Source: Paraburkholderia caffeinitolerans (lineage in GTDB: Bacteria; Pseudomonadota; Gammaproteobacteria; Burkholderiales; Burkholderiaceae). From it: a DNA stretch of 64,000 nucleotides. Below are positions 17,627 through 26,861 of this stretch, in pieces. The stretch covers positions 1-64,000 of the forward strand of contig NZ_CADIKL010000042.1 of the NCBI RefSeq assembly GCF_902859945.1. Reading direction: 5' to 3'. The translations under genes and the position numbers were made by a program. The notes beneath the pieces are model-generated. The model saw nothing but the letters and a program-made list of their open reading frames with translations. It was not told the origin of the DNA and did not search any database. Numbering within the stretch: position 1 is the stretch's first letter; every line of letters begins with the position of its first letter.

Positions 17627-18918
17627 GCTGGTCCGAACGTTTCGGCGTGCGCCTGTCGCGCGATGCGAGCGGTGGCGCCCCGGTTGGCACATCGGGTGGT
17701 GCTGCGGGAGGCGCGGCGAGCAGCGGCGCGCGCTCGCGCGGCATTTCGAGCGCGGTCAGCGGCGTGCGTCCCGCGCGCTCGCGTATGCTCGACTACGATC
17801 ACTCGCTGCTTTGGGCCGTGATTGCGCTGCTCGGCTTGGGTGTGGTGATGGTCTACTCGGCCTCGATCGCGATGCCTGATTCGCCGAAGTACGCGCAATA
17901 CCACGACTACGCGTTTCTGGTGCGCCACCTCGTCTCGCTCACGGTCGCCGCGATCGGGGCGCTCGTGGCGTTCCGCATTCCCATTTCCACGTGGGATCGC
18001 TACGCGCCGAAGTTCTTCCTCATCGCCTTGGTGATGCTCGTGATCGTGCTGATTCCGCACATCGGCAAGGGCGTGAACGGTGCGCGGCGCTGGATTCCGC
18101 TCGGCGTCACGAACATGCAGCCTTCGGAAATCATGAAGCTCGCGGTGACGATCTATGCCGCGAACTACACCGTGCGCAAGCAGGAGTACATGCACAGCTT
18201 CGCCAAAGGCTTCTTGCCGATGGCGTTCGCGGTGGGCGTGGTGGGCGCGCTGCTGCTGCTCGAGCCCGACATGGGCGCGTTCATGGTGATCGCCGCGATC
18301 GCGATGGGCGTGCTGTTCCTCGGCGGCGTGAACGGCAAGTTGTTCGGCGGCCTCGTGGCTACGGCGATCGGCACGTTCACGTTGCTGGTGTGGGCGTCGC
18401 CGTGGCGTCGCGAGCGGATTTTCGCGTACCTCGATCCGTGGGACGAGCGCTATGCACAGGGCAAGGCTTATCAGCTTACGCACTCGCTGATCGCGTTCGG
18501 GCGTGGCGAGTGGTTCGGCGTGGGTCTGGGCGGCAGTGTCGAGAAGCTCAACTACCTGCCCGAAGCGCACACCGACTTCATTCTCGCCGTGATCGGCGAG
18601 GAACTCGGCTTCGTGGGCGTGCTGATCGTGATTCTGCTGTTTTACTGGATCGTGCGCCGCTCGTTCGAAATCGGCCGCCAGGCGCTCGCGCTCGACCGCA
18701 CGTTCGCTGGACTCATCGCCAAAGGTCTTGGCGTGTGGTTCGGCGCGCAGGCGTTCATCAACATGGGCGTGAATCTCGGTCTGCTGCCGACCAAGGGTCT
18801 TACGCTGCCGTTCGTGAGCTATGGCGGCTCGGGCATTTTGCTCAACTGCGTTGCGGTTGCCGTGCTGCTTCGCGTGGATTACGAGAACCGGGTTTTGATG
18901 CGCGGAGGGAAGGTATGA
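17623..18918 (+). CDS. ftsW: Septal peptidoglycan polymerase FtsW
   Basis: A 431-residue SEDS-family integral membrane glycosyltransferase that polymerises lipid II at the septum with FtsI. About ten membrane segments follow a cytoplasmic N-terminus of about 55 residues rich in Gly, Ala and Ser. The signature GVNGARRWIPLG, the loop EAHTDFILAVIGEELGF and the end motif LPFVSYGGSG are present. The ATG at 17623 keeps the 4-base overlap with murD; longer in-frame readings run inside murD and are not real. Confidence 0.96.
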   Translation: MSWSERFGVRLSRDASGGAPVGTSGGAAGGAASSGARSRGISSAVSGVRPARSRMLDYDHSLLWAVIALLGLGVVMVYSASIAMPDSPKYAQYHDYAFLVRHLVSLTVAAIGALVAFRIPISTWDRYAPKFFLIALVMLVIVLIPHIGKGVNGARRWIPLGVTNMQPSEIMKLAVTIYAANYTVRKQEYMHSFAKGFLPMAFAVGVVGALLLLEPDMGAFMVIAAIAMGVLFLGGVNGKLFGGLVATAIGTFTLLVWASPWRRERIFAYLDPWDERYAQGKAYQLTHSLIAFGRGEWFGVGLGGSVEKLNYLPEAHTDFILAVIGEELGFVGVLIVILLFYWIVRRSFEIGRQALALDRTFAGLIAKGLGVWFGAQAFINMGVNLGLLPTKGLTLPFVSYGGSGILLNCVAVAVLLRVDYENRVLMRGGKV

Positions 18919-20018
18919 CCGCAGCAACGCGCACGCTCATGGTGATGGCCGGCGGCACCGGGGGACATGTGTTCCCGGGACTCGCTGTCGCGCATCGCAT
19001 GGAGCAGTGGGGCTGGCGCGTGGTGTGGCTCGGCAATCCCGCAGGCATGGAAGCGACGCTCGTGCCCAAGCACGGCATTCCGATGGAATACGTGCGTTTT
19101 GGCGGCGTGCGCGGCAAGGGCATCAAGACCAAGCTGATGCTGCCGATAACTATGCTGCGCGCGTGCAAGCAGAGTCTCTCAGCGTTGCGTCGCGTGAAGC
19201 CGGACGTCGTGCTTGGCATGGGCGGCTACATCACGTTTCCGGCGGGTGTGATGAGCGCGCTCTCCGGTCGTCCGCTCGTGCTGCATGAACAGAACTCCAT
19301 CGCGGGCCTCGCGAACAAGGTGCTCGCGAAGCTCGCGCGTCGCGTGCTCGTGGCGTTCCCGGGTGCGTTGCCGCATGCCGAGTGGACCGGCAACCCGATC
19401 CGCGCGGAACTCGAGCACGTGGTGCAGCCGCAGGTGCGTTACGCACAGCGCAGCGGTCCGCTGCGCGTGCTGGTGGTGGGCGGCAGCCTTGGCGCAGCGG
19501 CGCTCAACGAAGTCGTGCCGAGTGCGCTTGCGCAACTGGCACCGGCCGAGCGTCCGCACGTGGTGCATCAGGCGGGCGCGAAGCATATCGACGCATTGCG
19601 TCAGAACTACATCAACGCCGGAATCGAACCCGGTGACACGGTGCAACTCGTGCCGTTCATCGACGACATGGCAAGCGCTTACGAAAACGCGGATCTCGTG
19701 ATCTGCCGCTCGGGCGCAATGACGGTGGCCGAGATCGCGGCCGTGGGCGTGGCGGCGCTGTTCGTGCCGTTCCCCTACGCGGTCGACGACCACCAGACCA
19801 CCAACGCGGCGTTTCTCGCGCAACAGGGCGCGGCACGCGTGGTGCAGCAACGCGAGCTTTCGGCAGAGGCGCTCGCGGACTGGCTCAAGCAGCAAACTCG
19901 AGCATCGCTCGCAGACATGGCCGAGCGCGCTCGCGCGCTCGCAAAACCCGACGCCGCCGATCAGGTCGCGCGCATCTGCGCAGCCGTGGCGGGCGCCAGT
20001 CCGGGAGGAAAGCAATGA
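18915..20018 (+). CDS. murG: Lipid II synthase MurG (GlcNAc transferase)
   Basis: A 367-residue peripheral membrane GT28 glycosyltransferase. It transfers GlcNAc from UDP-GlcNAc to lipid I on the cytoplasmic face. The N-terminal GGTGGHVFPGLA loop, MGGYITFPAG, HEQNSIAGLAN, and the C-terminal donor-binding RSGAMTVAEIAAVG and PYAVDDHQTTNA motifs are present. The start at 18915 overlaps the ftsW stop, and the stop overlaps murC. Confidence 0.97.
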   Translation: MTAATRTLMVMAGGTGGHVFPGLAVAHRMEQWGWRVVWLGNPAGMEATLVPKHGIPMEYVRFGGVRGKGIKTKLMLPITMLRACKQSLSALRRVKPDVVLGMGGYITFPAGVMSALSGRPLVLHEQNSIAGLANKVLAKLARRVLVAFPGALPHAEWTGNPIRAELEHVVQPQVRYAQRSGPLRVLVVGGSLGAAALNEVVPSALAQLAPAERPHVVHQAGAKHIDALRQNYINAGIEPGDTVQLVPFIDDMASAYENADLVICRSGAMTVAEIAAVGVAALFVPFPYAVDDHQTTNAAFLAQQGAARVVQQRELSAEALADWLKQQTRASLADMAERARALAKPDAADQVARICAAVAGASPGGKQ

Positions 20019-21409
20019 AACACATCGTCAAACATATTCATTTCGTCGGCATCGGCGGCGCGGGCATGAGCGGGATCGCTGAAGTGCTCGTCAATCTCGG
20101 CTATCACGTGAGCGGCTCGGACCTCGCGAAGAACGCGGTCACCGACCGCCTCGCCGCACTCGGCGCGCGCATCGCGATTGGCCATAACGAAGAGAACATC
20201 GAAGGTGCGAACGCGGTGGTCGTTTCCACCGCGGTGCGCAGCGACAATCCCGAAGTGCTGGCGGCACGCCATCGCCGCATTCCGATCGTGCCGCGCGCAG
20301 TCATGCTCGCGGAGCTGATGCGTCTGAAGCAGGGCATCGCGATTGCGGGCACGCACGGCAAGACCACCACCACGTCGCTGGTCGCGAGCGTGCTGGCCGC
20401 GGGCGGGCTCGACCCGACCTTCGTGATCGGCGGGCGCCTCATTAGCGCGGGCGCGAACGCGCGTCTCGGCACGGGCGACTTCATCGTCGCGGAAGCCGAC
20501 GAATCGGACGCCTCGTTCCTGAATCTGTTCCCGGTGATCGAAGTCATCACGAACATCGACGCCGACCACATGGACACCTACGGGCACGACTTCGCGCGCC
20601 TGAAGCAGGCGTTCATCGAATTCACGCACCGTCTGCCGTTTTATGGCATCGCGGTGCTCTGTGTCGACGACCCGAACGTGAAGGAAATCCTGCCGTTCGT
20701 CTCGAAGCCGATCATCCGCTACGGCTTTGCGCCCGACGCGCAGGTGCGCGCGGTCAACGCGGTGGCGCGCGACGGCAAGATGTACTTCACGGCGATGCGC
20801 GAAGATGCGCCTTCGATCGACATCGTGTTGAACCTTCCGGGTACGCACAATGTCCAGAACGCACTGGCCGCGATTGCGATCGCGACCGAGCTCGAAGTGA
20901 AGGACGCGGACATCCAGCGCGCGCTCGCGGAATTCAACGGCGTGGGCCGGCGCTTTCAGCGCTACGGAGAAATTCCAGTCAACGGCGGCGGCAACTACAC
21001 GTTGATCGATGACTACGGCCATCACCCGGTGGAAATGGCCGCGACGATCGCAGCGGCGCGCGGCGCGTTTCCCGAGCGCCGTCTCGTGCTGGCGTTCCAG
21101 CCGCACCGTTATACGCGCACGCGCGACTGCTTCGAAGATTTCGTGCGCGTGCTCTCGACCGTCGATGCGCTCGTGCTGACCGACGTCTACGCCGCAGGCG
21201 AAGCGCCGATCGTGGCCGCCGATGGCCGCGCGCTCGCACGTGCGATTCGCGTGGCGGGCAAGGTCGAACCGGTGTTCGTGGAAACAGTGGATGAAGTGCC
21301 TGACGCGCTGGCCGCAGTGGTTCGCGACGGCGACGTGGTGATTACGATGGGTGCGGGTTCGATCGGCGGCGTGCCGGGCCGGATCGCACAACAGGAACAG
21401 AAGGCGTGA
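20015..21409 (+). CDS. murC: UDP-MurNAc:L-alanine ligase MurC
   Basis: A 464-residue cytoplasmic ligase for the first amino acid of the stem peptide. The N-terminus HFVGIGGAGMSGIAEVL binds UDP, the P-loop GTHGKTTTTS begins near residue 112, and DADHMDTY and DDYGHHPVE are family motifs. GAGSIGGV lies near the C-terminus. Overlaps murG in front and ddl behind, so it is part of the coupled run. Confidence 0.97.
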   Translation: MKHIVKHIHFVGIGGAGMSGIAEVLVNLGYHVSGSDLAKNAVTDRLAALGARIAIGHNEENIEGANAVVVSTAVRSDNPEVLAARHRRIPIVPRAVMLAELMRLKQGIAIAGTHGKTTTTSLVASVLAAGGLDPTFVIGGRLISAGANARLGTGDFIVAEADESDASFLNLFPVIEVITNIDADHMDTYGHDFARLKQAFIEFTHRLPFYGIAVLCVDDPNVKEILPFVSKPIIRYGFAPDAQVRAVNAVARDGKMYFTAMREDAPSIDIVLNLPGTHNVQNALAAIAIATELEVKDADIQRALAEFNGVGRRFQRYGEIPVNGGGNYTLIDDYGHHPVEMAATIAAARGAFPERRLVLAFQPHRYTRTRDCFEDFVRVLSTVDALVLTDVYAAGEAPIVAADGRALARAIRVAGKVEPVFVETVDEVPDALAAVVRDGDVVITMGAGSIGGVPGRIAQQEQKA

Positions 21410-22368
21410 GTGAAATGAGCAGCATCGATTCCCAATTCGATCCCAAACAGTTCGGCAAGGTGGCCGTGTTGTTCGGCGGCGTGTCCGCCGAGCGCGAAGT
21501 GTCGCTCAAGTCGGGCTCGCTGGTGCTTCAGGCGCTCAAGAGCGCCGGCATCGACGCGCATCCGTTCGATCCGTCCGAGCGGCCGCTTTCGGCGCTCAAG
21601 GACGAGGGCTTCGTGCGCGCGTTCAACGCGCTGCACGGCGGCTATGGCGAGAACGGTCAGATCCAGGGCGCGCTCGACTTCTACGGCATCCGTTATACGG
21701 GCACGGGCGTGCTCGGTTCGGCGCTCGGTCTCGACAAGTTCCGCAGCAAGCTCGTGTGGCAGCAACTGGGTATTCCCACGCCGCCGTTCGTAGCGGTGCT
21801 GCGCGGCGACGACTACGCCGCCCGCGCACCGGAGCTCGTCGCGAAGCTTGGCTTGCCGCTCTTCGTGAAGCCGGCGAGCGAAGGCTCGAGCGTCGCGGTC
21901 ATCAAGGTGAAGCAGGCCGAAGATCTCGTGCCGGCGATCGAAGAAGCCGCGAAGCACGACAAGATCGTGCTGGTGGAGAAGAGCATCGAAGGCGGCGGCG
22001 AGTACACCGCATGCGTCGCAGGCGATCTGGATCTGCCGATCATCAAGATCGTGCCGGCGGGCGAGTTCTACGACTACGACGCGAAGTACATCCTCGACAC
22101 CACGCAGTATCTGATTCCCTGTGGCGTCGCGCCTGAGAAGGAAGCCGAACTCAAGAAGCTCGCGCGCCGCGCGTTCGACGTGCTCGGCTGCACCGACTGG
22201 GGCCGCGCCGACTTCATGATGGACGGCGCGGGCAATCCGTATTTCCTGGAAGTGAACACGGCGCCGGGCATGACCGATCACTCGCTGCCGCCGAAGGCCG
22301 CGCGTGCGGTGGGCATCGAGTATCGCGATCTCGTGGTGCGGGTGCTTGCGCTCACGCTCAAGGATTGA
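21406..22368 (+). CDS. ddlB: D-alanine:D-alanine ligase (DdlB)
   Basis: A 320-residue ATP-grasp ligase that makes D-Ala-D-Ala for MurF. VAVLFGGVSAEREVSL is the N-terminal motif; PLFVKPASEGSSVAV, VEKSIEGGGEYT and YFLEVNTAPGMTDHSLPP are the ATP- and Mg-binding parts. GTG at 21406 overlaps the murC stop; ATG at 21415 is an equally possible start three codons on. Confidence 0.96.
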   Translation: MSEMSSIDSQFDPKQFGKVAVLFGGVSAEREVSLKSGSLVLQALKSAGIDAHPFDPSERPLSALKDEGFVRAFNALHGGYGENGQIQGALDFYGIRYTGTGVLGSALGLDKFRSKLVWQQLGIPTPPFVAVLRGDDYAARAPELVAKLGLPLFVKPASEGSSVAVIKVKQAEDLVPAIEEAAKHDKIVLVEKSIEGGGEYTACVAGDLDLPIIKIVPAGEFYDYDAKYILDTTQYLIPCGVAPEKEAELKKLARRAFDVLGCTDWGRADFMMDGAGNPYFLEVNTAPGMTDHSLPPKAARAVGIEYRDLVVRVLALTLKD

Positions 22369-22440
22369 ACCACTAATTGAACCGCTAAACGAACTCTGAC
22401 CAACGAATTGCAGTCCGCGCATTGAATCGACAATCTCGAC

Positions 22441-23196
22441 ATGTGGAATAACGTACGCCAGCTCAATCTCGCCGCCAACGCGTTGCACGCGCTGCTCGTG
22501 CTCGCGCTCGTGGCGGCCGGCGGCTACTGGCTCGTGCAGCGCCCGAATTTTGCGCTGCGCGAGATCCGCATCGAGGGCGACACCGAGCACATCAACGAAC
22601 CGACGGTGCGCGCGAGCGTGGTCGGCCGCTTGAAGGGCAACTTCTTCACGGTGAACCTGGATACCGCGCGTGCCGCGTTCGAGCAGATGCCGTGGGTGCG
22701 CCACGCGAGCGTGCGCCGCGTCTGGCCGAATGCGCTTGCGGTGAGTCTCGAAGAGTACAAGCCGCTCGGCACGTGGGGCAGCGACCAGCTCGTGAGCGTC
22801 GATGGCGAGCTCTTCACCGCGAACCAGGGCGAGCTCGATCAGGACTTGCCCGCGTTCGACGGCCCGGACGGCACCGCGCCCGAAGTGGTCGCGCGTTATC
22901 GCGACTTCCAGAAGTGGTTTACGCCGCTCGGCATCGAGCCTGAAGAAGTCACGCTTTCGCCGCGCTACGCATGGACGGTGAAGCTCTCGAACGGCATGCA
23001 GGTAGAACTCGGACGCGAGCGCAATGCCACCACGCTCGCCGAGCGCGCGCATCGGCTCATCGTGGCATGGACGCCGCTCACGCAACGTTGGGGGAAAGAC
23101 ATCGAATATGCGGACTTGCGCTATCCGAACGGTTTCGCCATTCGGGCGGCGGGCATGCGCTTCATCAGCGACACGCCGCCCTCAGGCAAGAAGTAA
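22441..23196 (+). CDS. ftsQ: Cell division protein FtsQ
   Basis: A 251-residue bitopic division protein. The cytoplasmic N-terminus is short, with one membrane segment at about residues 10-30. A POTRA domain begins FALREIRIEGDTEHINE, and the FtsQ/DivIB beta domain follows. It recruits FtsL/FtsB and is part of the FtsWI activation complex. A 72-base gap after ddl is the first sizeable break in the run, so an internal promoter is possible, though none is clear. Confidence 0.95.
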   Translation: MWNNVRQLNLAANALHALLVLALVAAGGYWLVQRPNFALREIRIEGDTEHINEPTVRASVVGRLKGNFFTVNLDTARAAFEQMPWVRHASVRRVWPNALAVSLEEYKPLGTWGSDQLVSVDGELFTANQGELDQDLPAFDGPDGTAPEVVARYRDFQKWFTPLGIEPEEVTLSPRYAWTVKLSNGMQVELGRERNATTLAERAHRLIVAWTPLTQRWGKDIEYADLRYPNGFAIRAAGMRFISDTPPSGKK

Positions 23197-23223
23197 CAGC
23201 ACATCACACGCAACGAGCACGAT

Positions 23224-24456
23224 ATGAGTAAAGACTATAAAGATCTGCTGGTCAGCCTCGACATCGGGACCGCGAAGGTGGTGGCCATCGTCGCCGAAAT
23301 GAAGGGCGATGGCCACTACGAAGTGATCGGCCTTGGCCAGAGCGAATCGAAGGGTCTCAAGAAGGGTGTGGTGGTGAACATCGAGGCCACGGTGCAGTCT
23401 ATCCAGCGTGCGCTCGAAGAAGCGGAACTCATGGCCGACTGCAAGATCACTAATGTGTTCACCGGCATCGCAGGCAGCCATATCCGCAGCTTCAATTCGA
23501 GCGGGATGGTCGCCATCAAGGAGAAGGAAGTCACGCAGACCGATGTGGCGCGCGTGATCGAAACGGCGAAGGCGATCAACATCCCGACCGACCAGCAGGT
23601 GCTGCATATCCTCACGCAGGAATTCATCATCGACGGTCAGGAAGATGTGCGTGAGCCGATCGGCATGAGCGGCATCCGCCTCGAAGTGAAGGTGCACATC
23701 GTCACGGGCGCTGTGAGCGCGGCGCAGAACATCGTGAAGTGCGTGCGCCGCTGCGGTCTCGAAGTGAACGATCTGGTTTTGCAGCCGCTGGCCTCGTCGC
23801 TGGCGGTGCTCACCGACGACGAGAAGGAACTCGGCGTGGTGCTGGTGGATGTGGGCGGCGGCACGACCGACATCGCGATCTTCAGCGAAGGCGCGATTCG
23901 CCATACCGCGGTGATTCCGATCGCGGGCGATCAGGTGACGAGCGACATCGCCATGGCGCTGCGCACGCCCACGCCCGACGCGGAAGACATCAAGGTCGGC
24001 TACGGCATCGCCAAGCAGGCGCTTGCCGATCCGGACGAAATGATCGAAGTGCCGGGGCTCGGCGAGCGCGGTCCGCGCACGCTGTCGCGCCAGGCGCTGG
24101 CGGCCGTGATCGAGCCGCGTGTGGAAGAGTTGTTCTCGCTCGTGCAGCAGGTGGTGCGCGAGTCGGGCTATGAAGAGTTGTTGAGTTCGGGCGTCGTGCT
24201 CACGGGCGGCGCCGCGATGATGCCGGGCATGGTGGAGCTCGGCGAAGACATCTTCTTGAAGCCGGTGCGCATTGGCGTGCCGGAGTACGCGGGCGGTCTC
24301 GCCGACGTCGTGCGCAATCCGCGCTATTCGACGGCGATGGGGCTGCTCGTCGAGGGCCGCGCGCAACGTATGCGCGGTCGCAAGGTCGCTGTGCAGTCGG
24401 GGTCGATGGGCCAGGTTTTCACTCGCATGAAAGACTGGTTCCTCGGCAACTTCTAA
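23224..24456 (+). CDS. ftsA: Cell division protein FtsA
   Basis: A 410-residue actin-like ATPase that anchors FtsZ to the membrane and recruits later division proteins. LVSLDIGTAKVVAIV is the phosphate-1 motif, VLVDVGGGTTDIAIF is phosphate-2, and LTGGAAMMPGM is the adenosine motif. The last 15 residues (VFTRMKDWFLGNF) form the amphipathic membrane-targeting helix. Starts 27 bases after ftsQ. Confidence 0.97.
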   Translation: MSKDYKDLLVSLDIGTAKVVAIVAEMKGDGHYEVIGLGQSESKGLKKGVVVNIEATVQSIQRALEEAELMADCKITNVFTGIAGSHIRSFNSSGMVAIKEKEVTQTDVARVIETAKAINIPTDQQVLHILTQEFIIDGQEDVREPIGMSGIRLEVKVHIVTGAVSAAQNIVKCVRRCGLEVNDLVLQPLASSLAVLTDDEKELGVVLVDVGGGTTDIAIFSEGAIRHTAVIPIAGDQVTSDIAMALRTPTPDAEDIKVGYGIAKQALADPDEMIEVPGLGERGPRTLSRQALAAVIEPRVEELFSLVQQVVRESGYEELLSSGVVLTGGAAMMPGMVELGEDIFLKPVRIGVPEYAGGLADVVRNPRYSTAMGLLVEGRAQRMRGRKVAVQSGSMGQVFTRMKDWFLGNF

Positions 24457-24606
24457 CGCGATAGATAAAGCAATTCGCGTGCGCGAAGGGTAAGAGCAGA
24501 GACCGAATTAGCGCTGGTGCCGGCGGCTGGCGCGCAGGAGCGGGTTGCCCGATTCACTCCTGAATAACGGCCGAGGTGCGGATATCTTTTTCTTGACGGA
24601 GGCAAC

Positions 24607-25800
24607 ATGGAATTCCAGATGCTGGAAACGGAAACCAACGGCACCATCATCAAGGTGGTGGGCGTCGGTGGCGCTGGCGGCAATGCCGTGCAGCACATGA
24701 TCAACCGCGGCGTGCAAGGCGTCGACTTCATCGTGATGAACACGGACGCTCAGGCGCTTTCGCGTTCGCGCGCGTCTGCCGTGATCCAGTTGGGTAACAC
24801 GGGTCTGGGCGCTGGGGCGAAGCCCGAGATGGGCCGTGCAGCAGCAGAAGAAGCGCGCGAGCGCATCGCCGACGCACTGCGTGGCGCGCACATGGTGTTC
24901 ATCACGGCCGGCATGGGTGGCGGTACGGGTACGGGCGCAGCACCGGTGGTCGCGCAGATCGCGAAGGAAATGGGCATTCTGACCGTTGGCGTCGTGAGCA
25001 AGCCGTTCGAATTCGAAGGCGGCAAGCGCATGCGCGTGGCGGAAGCCGGCTCGCAGCAACTGGAGGATCACGTCGACTCGCTGATCGTCGTCCTGAACGA
25101 CAAGCTGTTCGACGTGATGGGCGATGACGCCGAGATGGACAAGTGCTTCCAGTGCGCGGACGACGTTCTGAACAACGCAGTCGCTGGCATCGCGGAAATC
25201 ATCAACGTGGATGGCCTCGTGAACGTCGACTTCGAAGACGTGAAGACGGTCATGGGCGAGCAGGGCAAGGCGATGATGGGCACGGCCACGGTGGCCGGTG
25301 TCGATCGCGCGCGCCTCGCGGCGGAACAAGCCGTGGCGAGCCCGCTGCTCGAAGGCGTGGATCTGTCGGGCGCGCGTGGCGTGCTGGTCAACATCACGTC
25401 GAGCCGTTCGCTGCGCTTGTCGGAAACGCGTGAAGTGATGAACACCATCAAGAGCTACGCGGCCGACGACGCCACGGTGATCTTCGGTGCGGTGTACGAC
25501 GACGCGATGGGCGACGCGCTGCGCGTCACGGTGGTGGCCACGGGCCTCGGCCGCGCGGCGAACAAGCAGCAAGCAGCGCCGATGACGTTGCTGCGCACCG
25601 GTACGGACAACCAACCCGTTGCCGCTGTTCAGCACAGCTACGCGCCGCAGCAAGGCCAGACCGCCGACTACGGCGCGCTCGACACGCCGGCAGTCTGGCG
25701 CACGTCGCGCGACACCGCGGCTTCCCACGTTCAGGCGCTGCAGGAAAAGGGCGTCGACACGTACGATATCCCGGCGTTCCTGCGCAAGCAGGCCGACTAA
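24607..25800 (+). CDS. ftsZ: Cell division GTPase FtsZ
   Basis: A 397-residue tubulin-like GTPase that forms the Z ring. GVGGAGGNAVQHM is at the N-terminus, the tubulin signature GGGTGTGAAPV is near residue 105, and the T7 loop has NVDFEDVKTVM. A variable linker rich in Gln and Ala leads to the C-terminal peptide YDIPAFLRKQAD, which binds FtsA and, by family analogy, ZapD encoded at 34748-35503. The 150-base gap after ftsA may hold an extra promoter. A GACGGAGG Shine-Dalgarno sequence is clear. Confidence 0.98.
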   Translation: MEFQMLETETNGTIIKVVGVGGAGGNAVQHMINRGVQGVDFIVMNTDAQALSRSRASAVIQLGNTGLGAGAKPEMGRAAAEEARERIADALRGAHMVFITAGMGGGTGTGAAPVVAQIAKEMGILTVGVVSKPFEFEGGKRMRVAEAGSQQLEDHVDSLIVVLNDKLFDVMGDDAEMDKCFQCADDVLNNAVAGIAEIINVDGLVNVDFEDVKTVMGEQGKAMMGTATVAGVDRARLAAEQAVASPLLEGVDLSGARGVLVNITSSRSLRLSETREVMNTIKSYAADDATVIFGAVYDDAMGDALRVTVVATGLGRAANKQQAAPMTLLRTGTDNQPVAAVQHSYAPQQGQTADYGALDTPAVWRTSRDTAASHVQALQEKGVDTYDIPAFLRKQAD

Positions 25801-26096
25801 GGCGTGCTGCGAGCGTAATTCTGCTGCGGCGCTGGGCACTGATGTGCATATCGGTGCGCCCGCCCGCAGACAGAGTAGCCGGCATGGTGCTGCAATGAAG
25901 GCGAGGAAGTGCCTCGACGCCGCATCCGAGAGGATGCGAGGCAGGGCTGCCTGTCCGCTGCGTTTTGACGCGCGGCAAATGGTGCAGGCATTCTGAGCCG
26001 GTAGCACAATGACAAGGTTTTCGGCGCGAAGGTTTCAACCGGGGCGCCAACCGGGTCGCGAGCGTGCCGGAGCCGCATCGATGTGAAGGACGAGTC

Positions 26097-26606
26097 ATGA
26101 TCAAAGTGGGTGATACGCTGCCCGACGCAACGCTCTTCGAATTCATCGAAGACGAGCGTGCGGGCTGCACGCTGGGGCCGAACAGCTTCGGCGTGCGCGA
26201 GCAGACGGCGGGCAAGCGCGTGGTGATCTTCGGATTGCCGGGCGCCTTTACACCGACTTGCTCGGCAAAGCACGTGCCAGGTTATGTCGAGCAGTACGAA
26301 GCGCTATGCGCGGCGGGCGTCGACGAAATCTGGTGCGTGTCCGTCAACGACGCGTTCGTGATGGGCGCGTGGGGACGCGATCAGCGGACCTCGGGCAAGG
26401 TACGCATGATGGCGGACGGCAGCGCGGCGTTCACCCGTGCGCTCGGTCTGGAGCAGGATTTGTCGGCGCGTGGCATGGGGGTCCGCTCCCAGCGCTACGC
26501 CATGGTGGTCGACGGCGGCGTGGTCAAGACGCTGAACGTCGAGGCACCCGGCAAGTTCGAAATCAGCGATGCCGCGAGCATACTGGCTGCATTGAGCCCA
26601 ATATGA
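26097..26606 (+). CDS. Prx5-type peroxiredoxin (AhpC/TSA superfamily)
   Basis: A 169-residue thiol peroxidase that reduces peroxides in the cytoplasm with glutaredoxin or thioredoxin. The peroxidatic Cys55 sits in PGAFTPTCSAKHVPGY, the typical Prx5 motif. Cys71 and Cys80 are possible resolving residues. The start at 26097 is chosen because VGDTLPDATLFEF is the family N-terminus and GAAGGA lies before it. The gene sits alone between ftsZ and lpxC. No OxyR site could be recognised by eye. Confidence 0.9.
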   Translation: MIKVGDTLPDATLFEFIEDERAGCTLGPNSFGVREQTAGKRVVIFGLPGAFTPTCSAKHVPGYVEQYEALCAAGVDEIWCVSVNDAFVMGAWGRDQRTSGKVRMMADGSAAFTRALGLEQDLSARGMGVRSQRYAMVVDGGVVKTLNVEAPGKFEISDAASILAALSPI

Positions 26607-26684
26607 GCGCATTTGCCGCGCCTTCGTTGCCAAGGTGCAACGGGCCGGCGGCGCAAATGTGACGGGCTATTACCACAAGCCGTG

Positions 26685-26727
26685 CGGGCCGCTGGCCGGG
26701 AACGCCTCCGTTCCGGTCATCGGCCCG
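26685..26727. repeat. Large imperfect hairpin between the peroxiredoxin gene and lpxC
   Basis: CGGGCCG (26685-26691) pairs with CGGCCCG (26721-26727), and the inner GGCC/GGGAAC pairs with GTTCC/GGTC around a GCCTCC loop, with one bulge and a 2-base internal loop. No T-run follows on either strand. It could be a factor-assisted terminator or an RNA-stability element. Confidence 0.5.
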
Positions 26728-26803
26728 TCTTGCAATCCGTGCGCGTAACAACGAGAAACAGATTGTCACGCCTGGGGTAACAACGGATTCCACCGACTTG
26801 GAG

Positions 26804-26809
26804 TATAAT
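26804..26809 (+). promoter_or_regulatory. Candidate -10 box for lpxC
   Basis: A perfect TATAAT lies 52 bases before the lpxC start in an AT-rich stretch. No good -35 is found at 16-18 bases upstream, so the promoter may be activator-dependent or weak. Confidence 0.5.
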
Positions 26810-26861
26810 TCGTGCTATGAATTAAAAAGTCCCGATTGGGATTTTCAATGAGCAGAAAATT

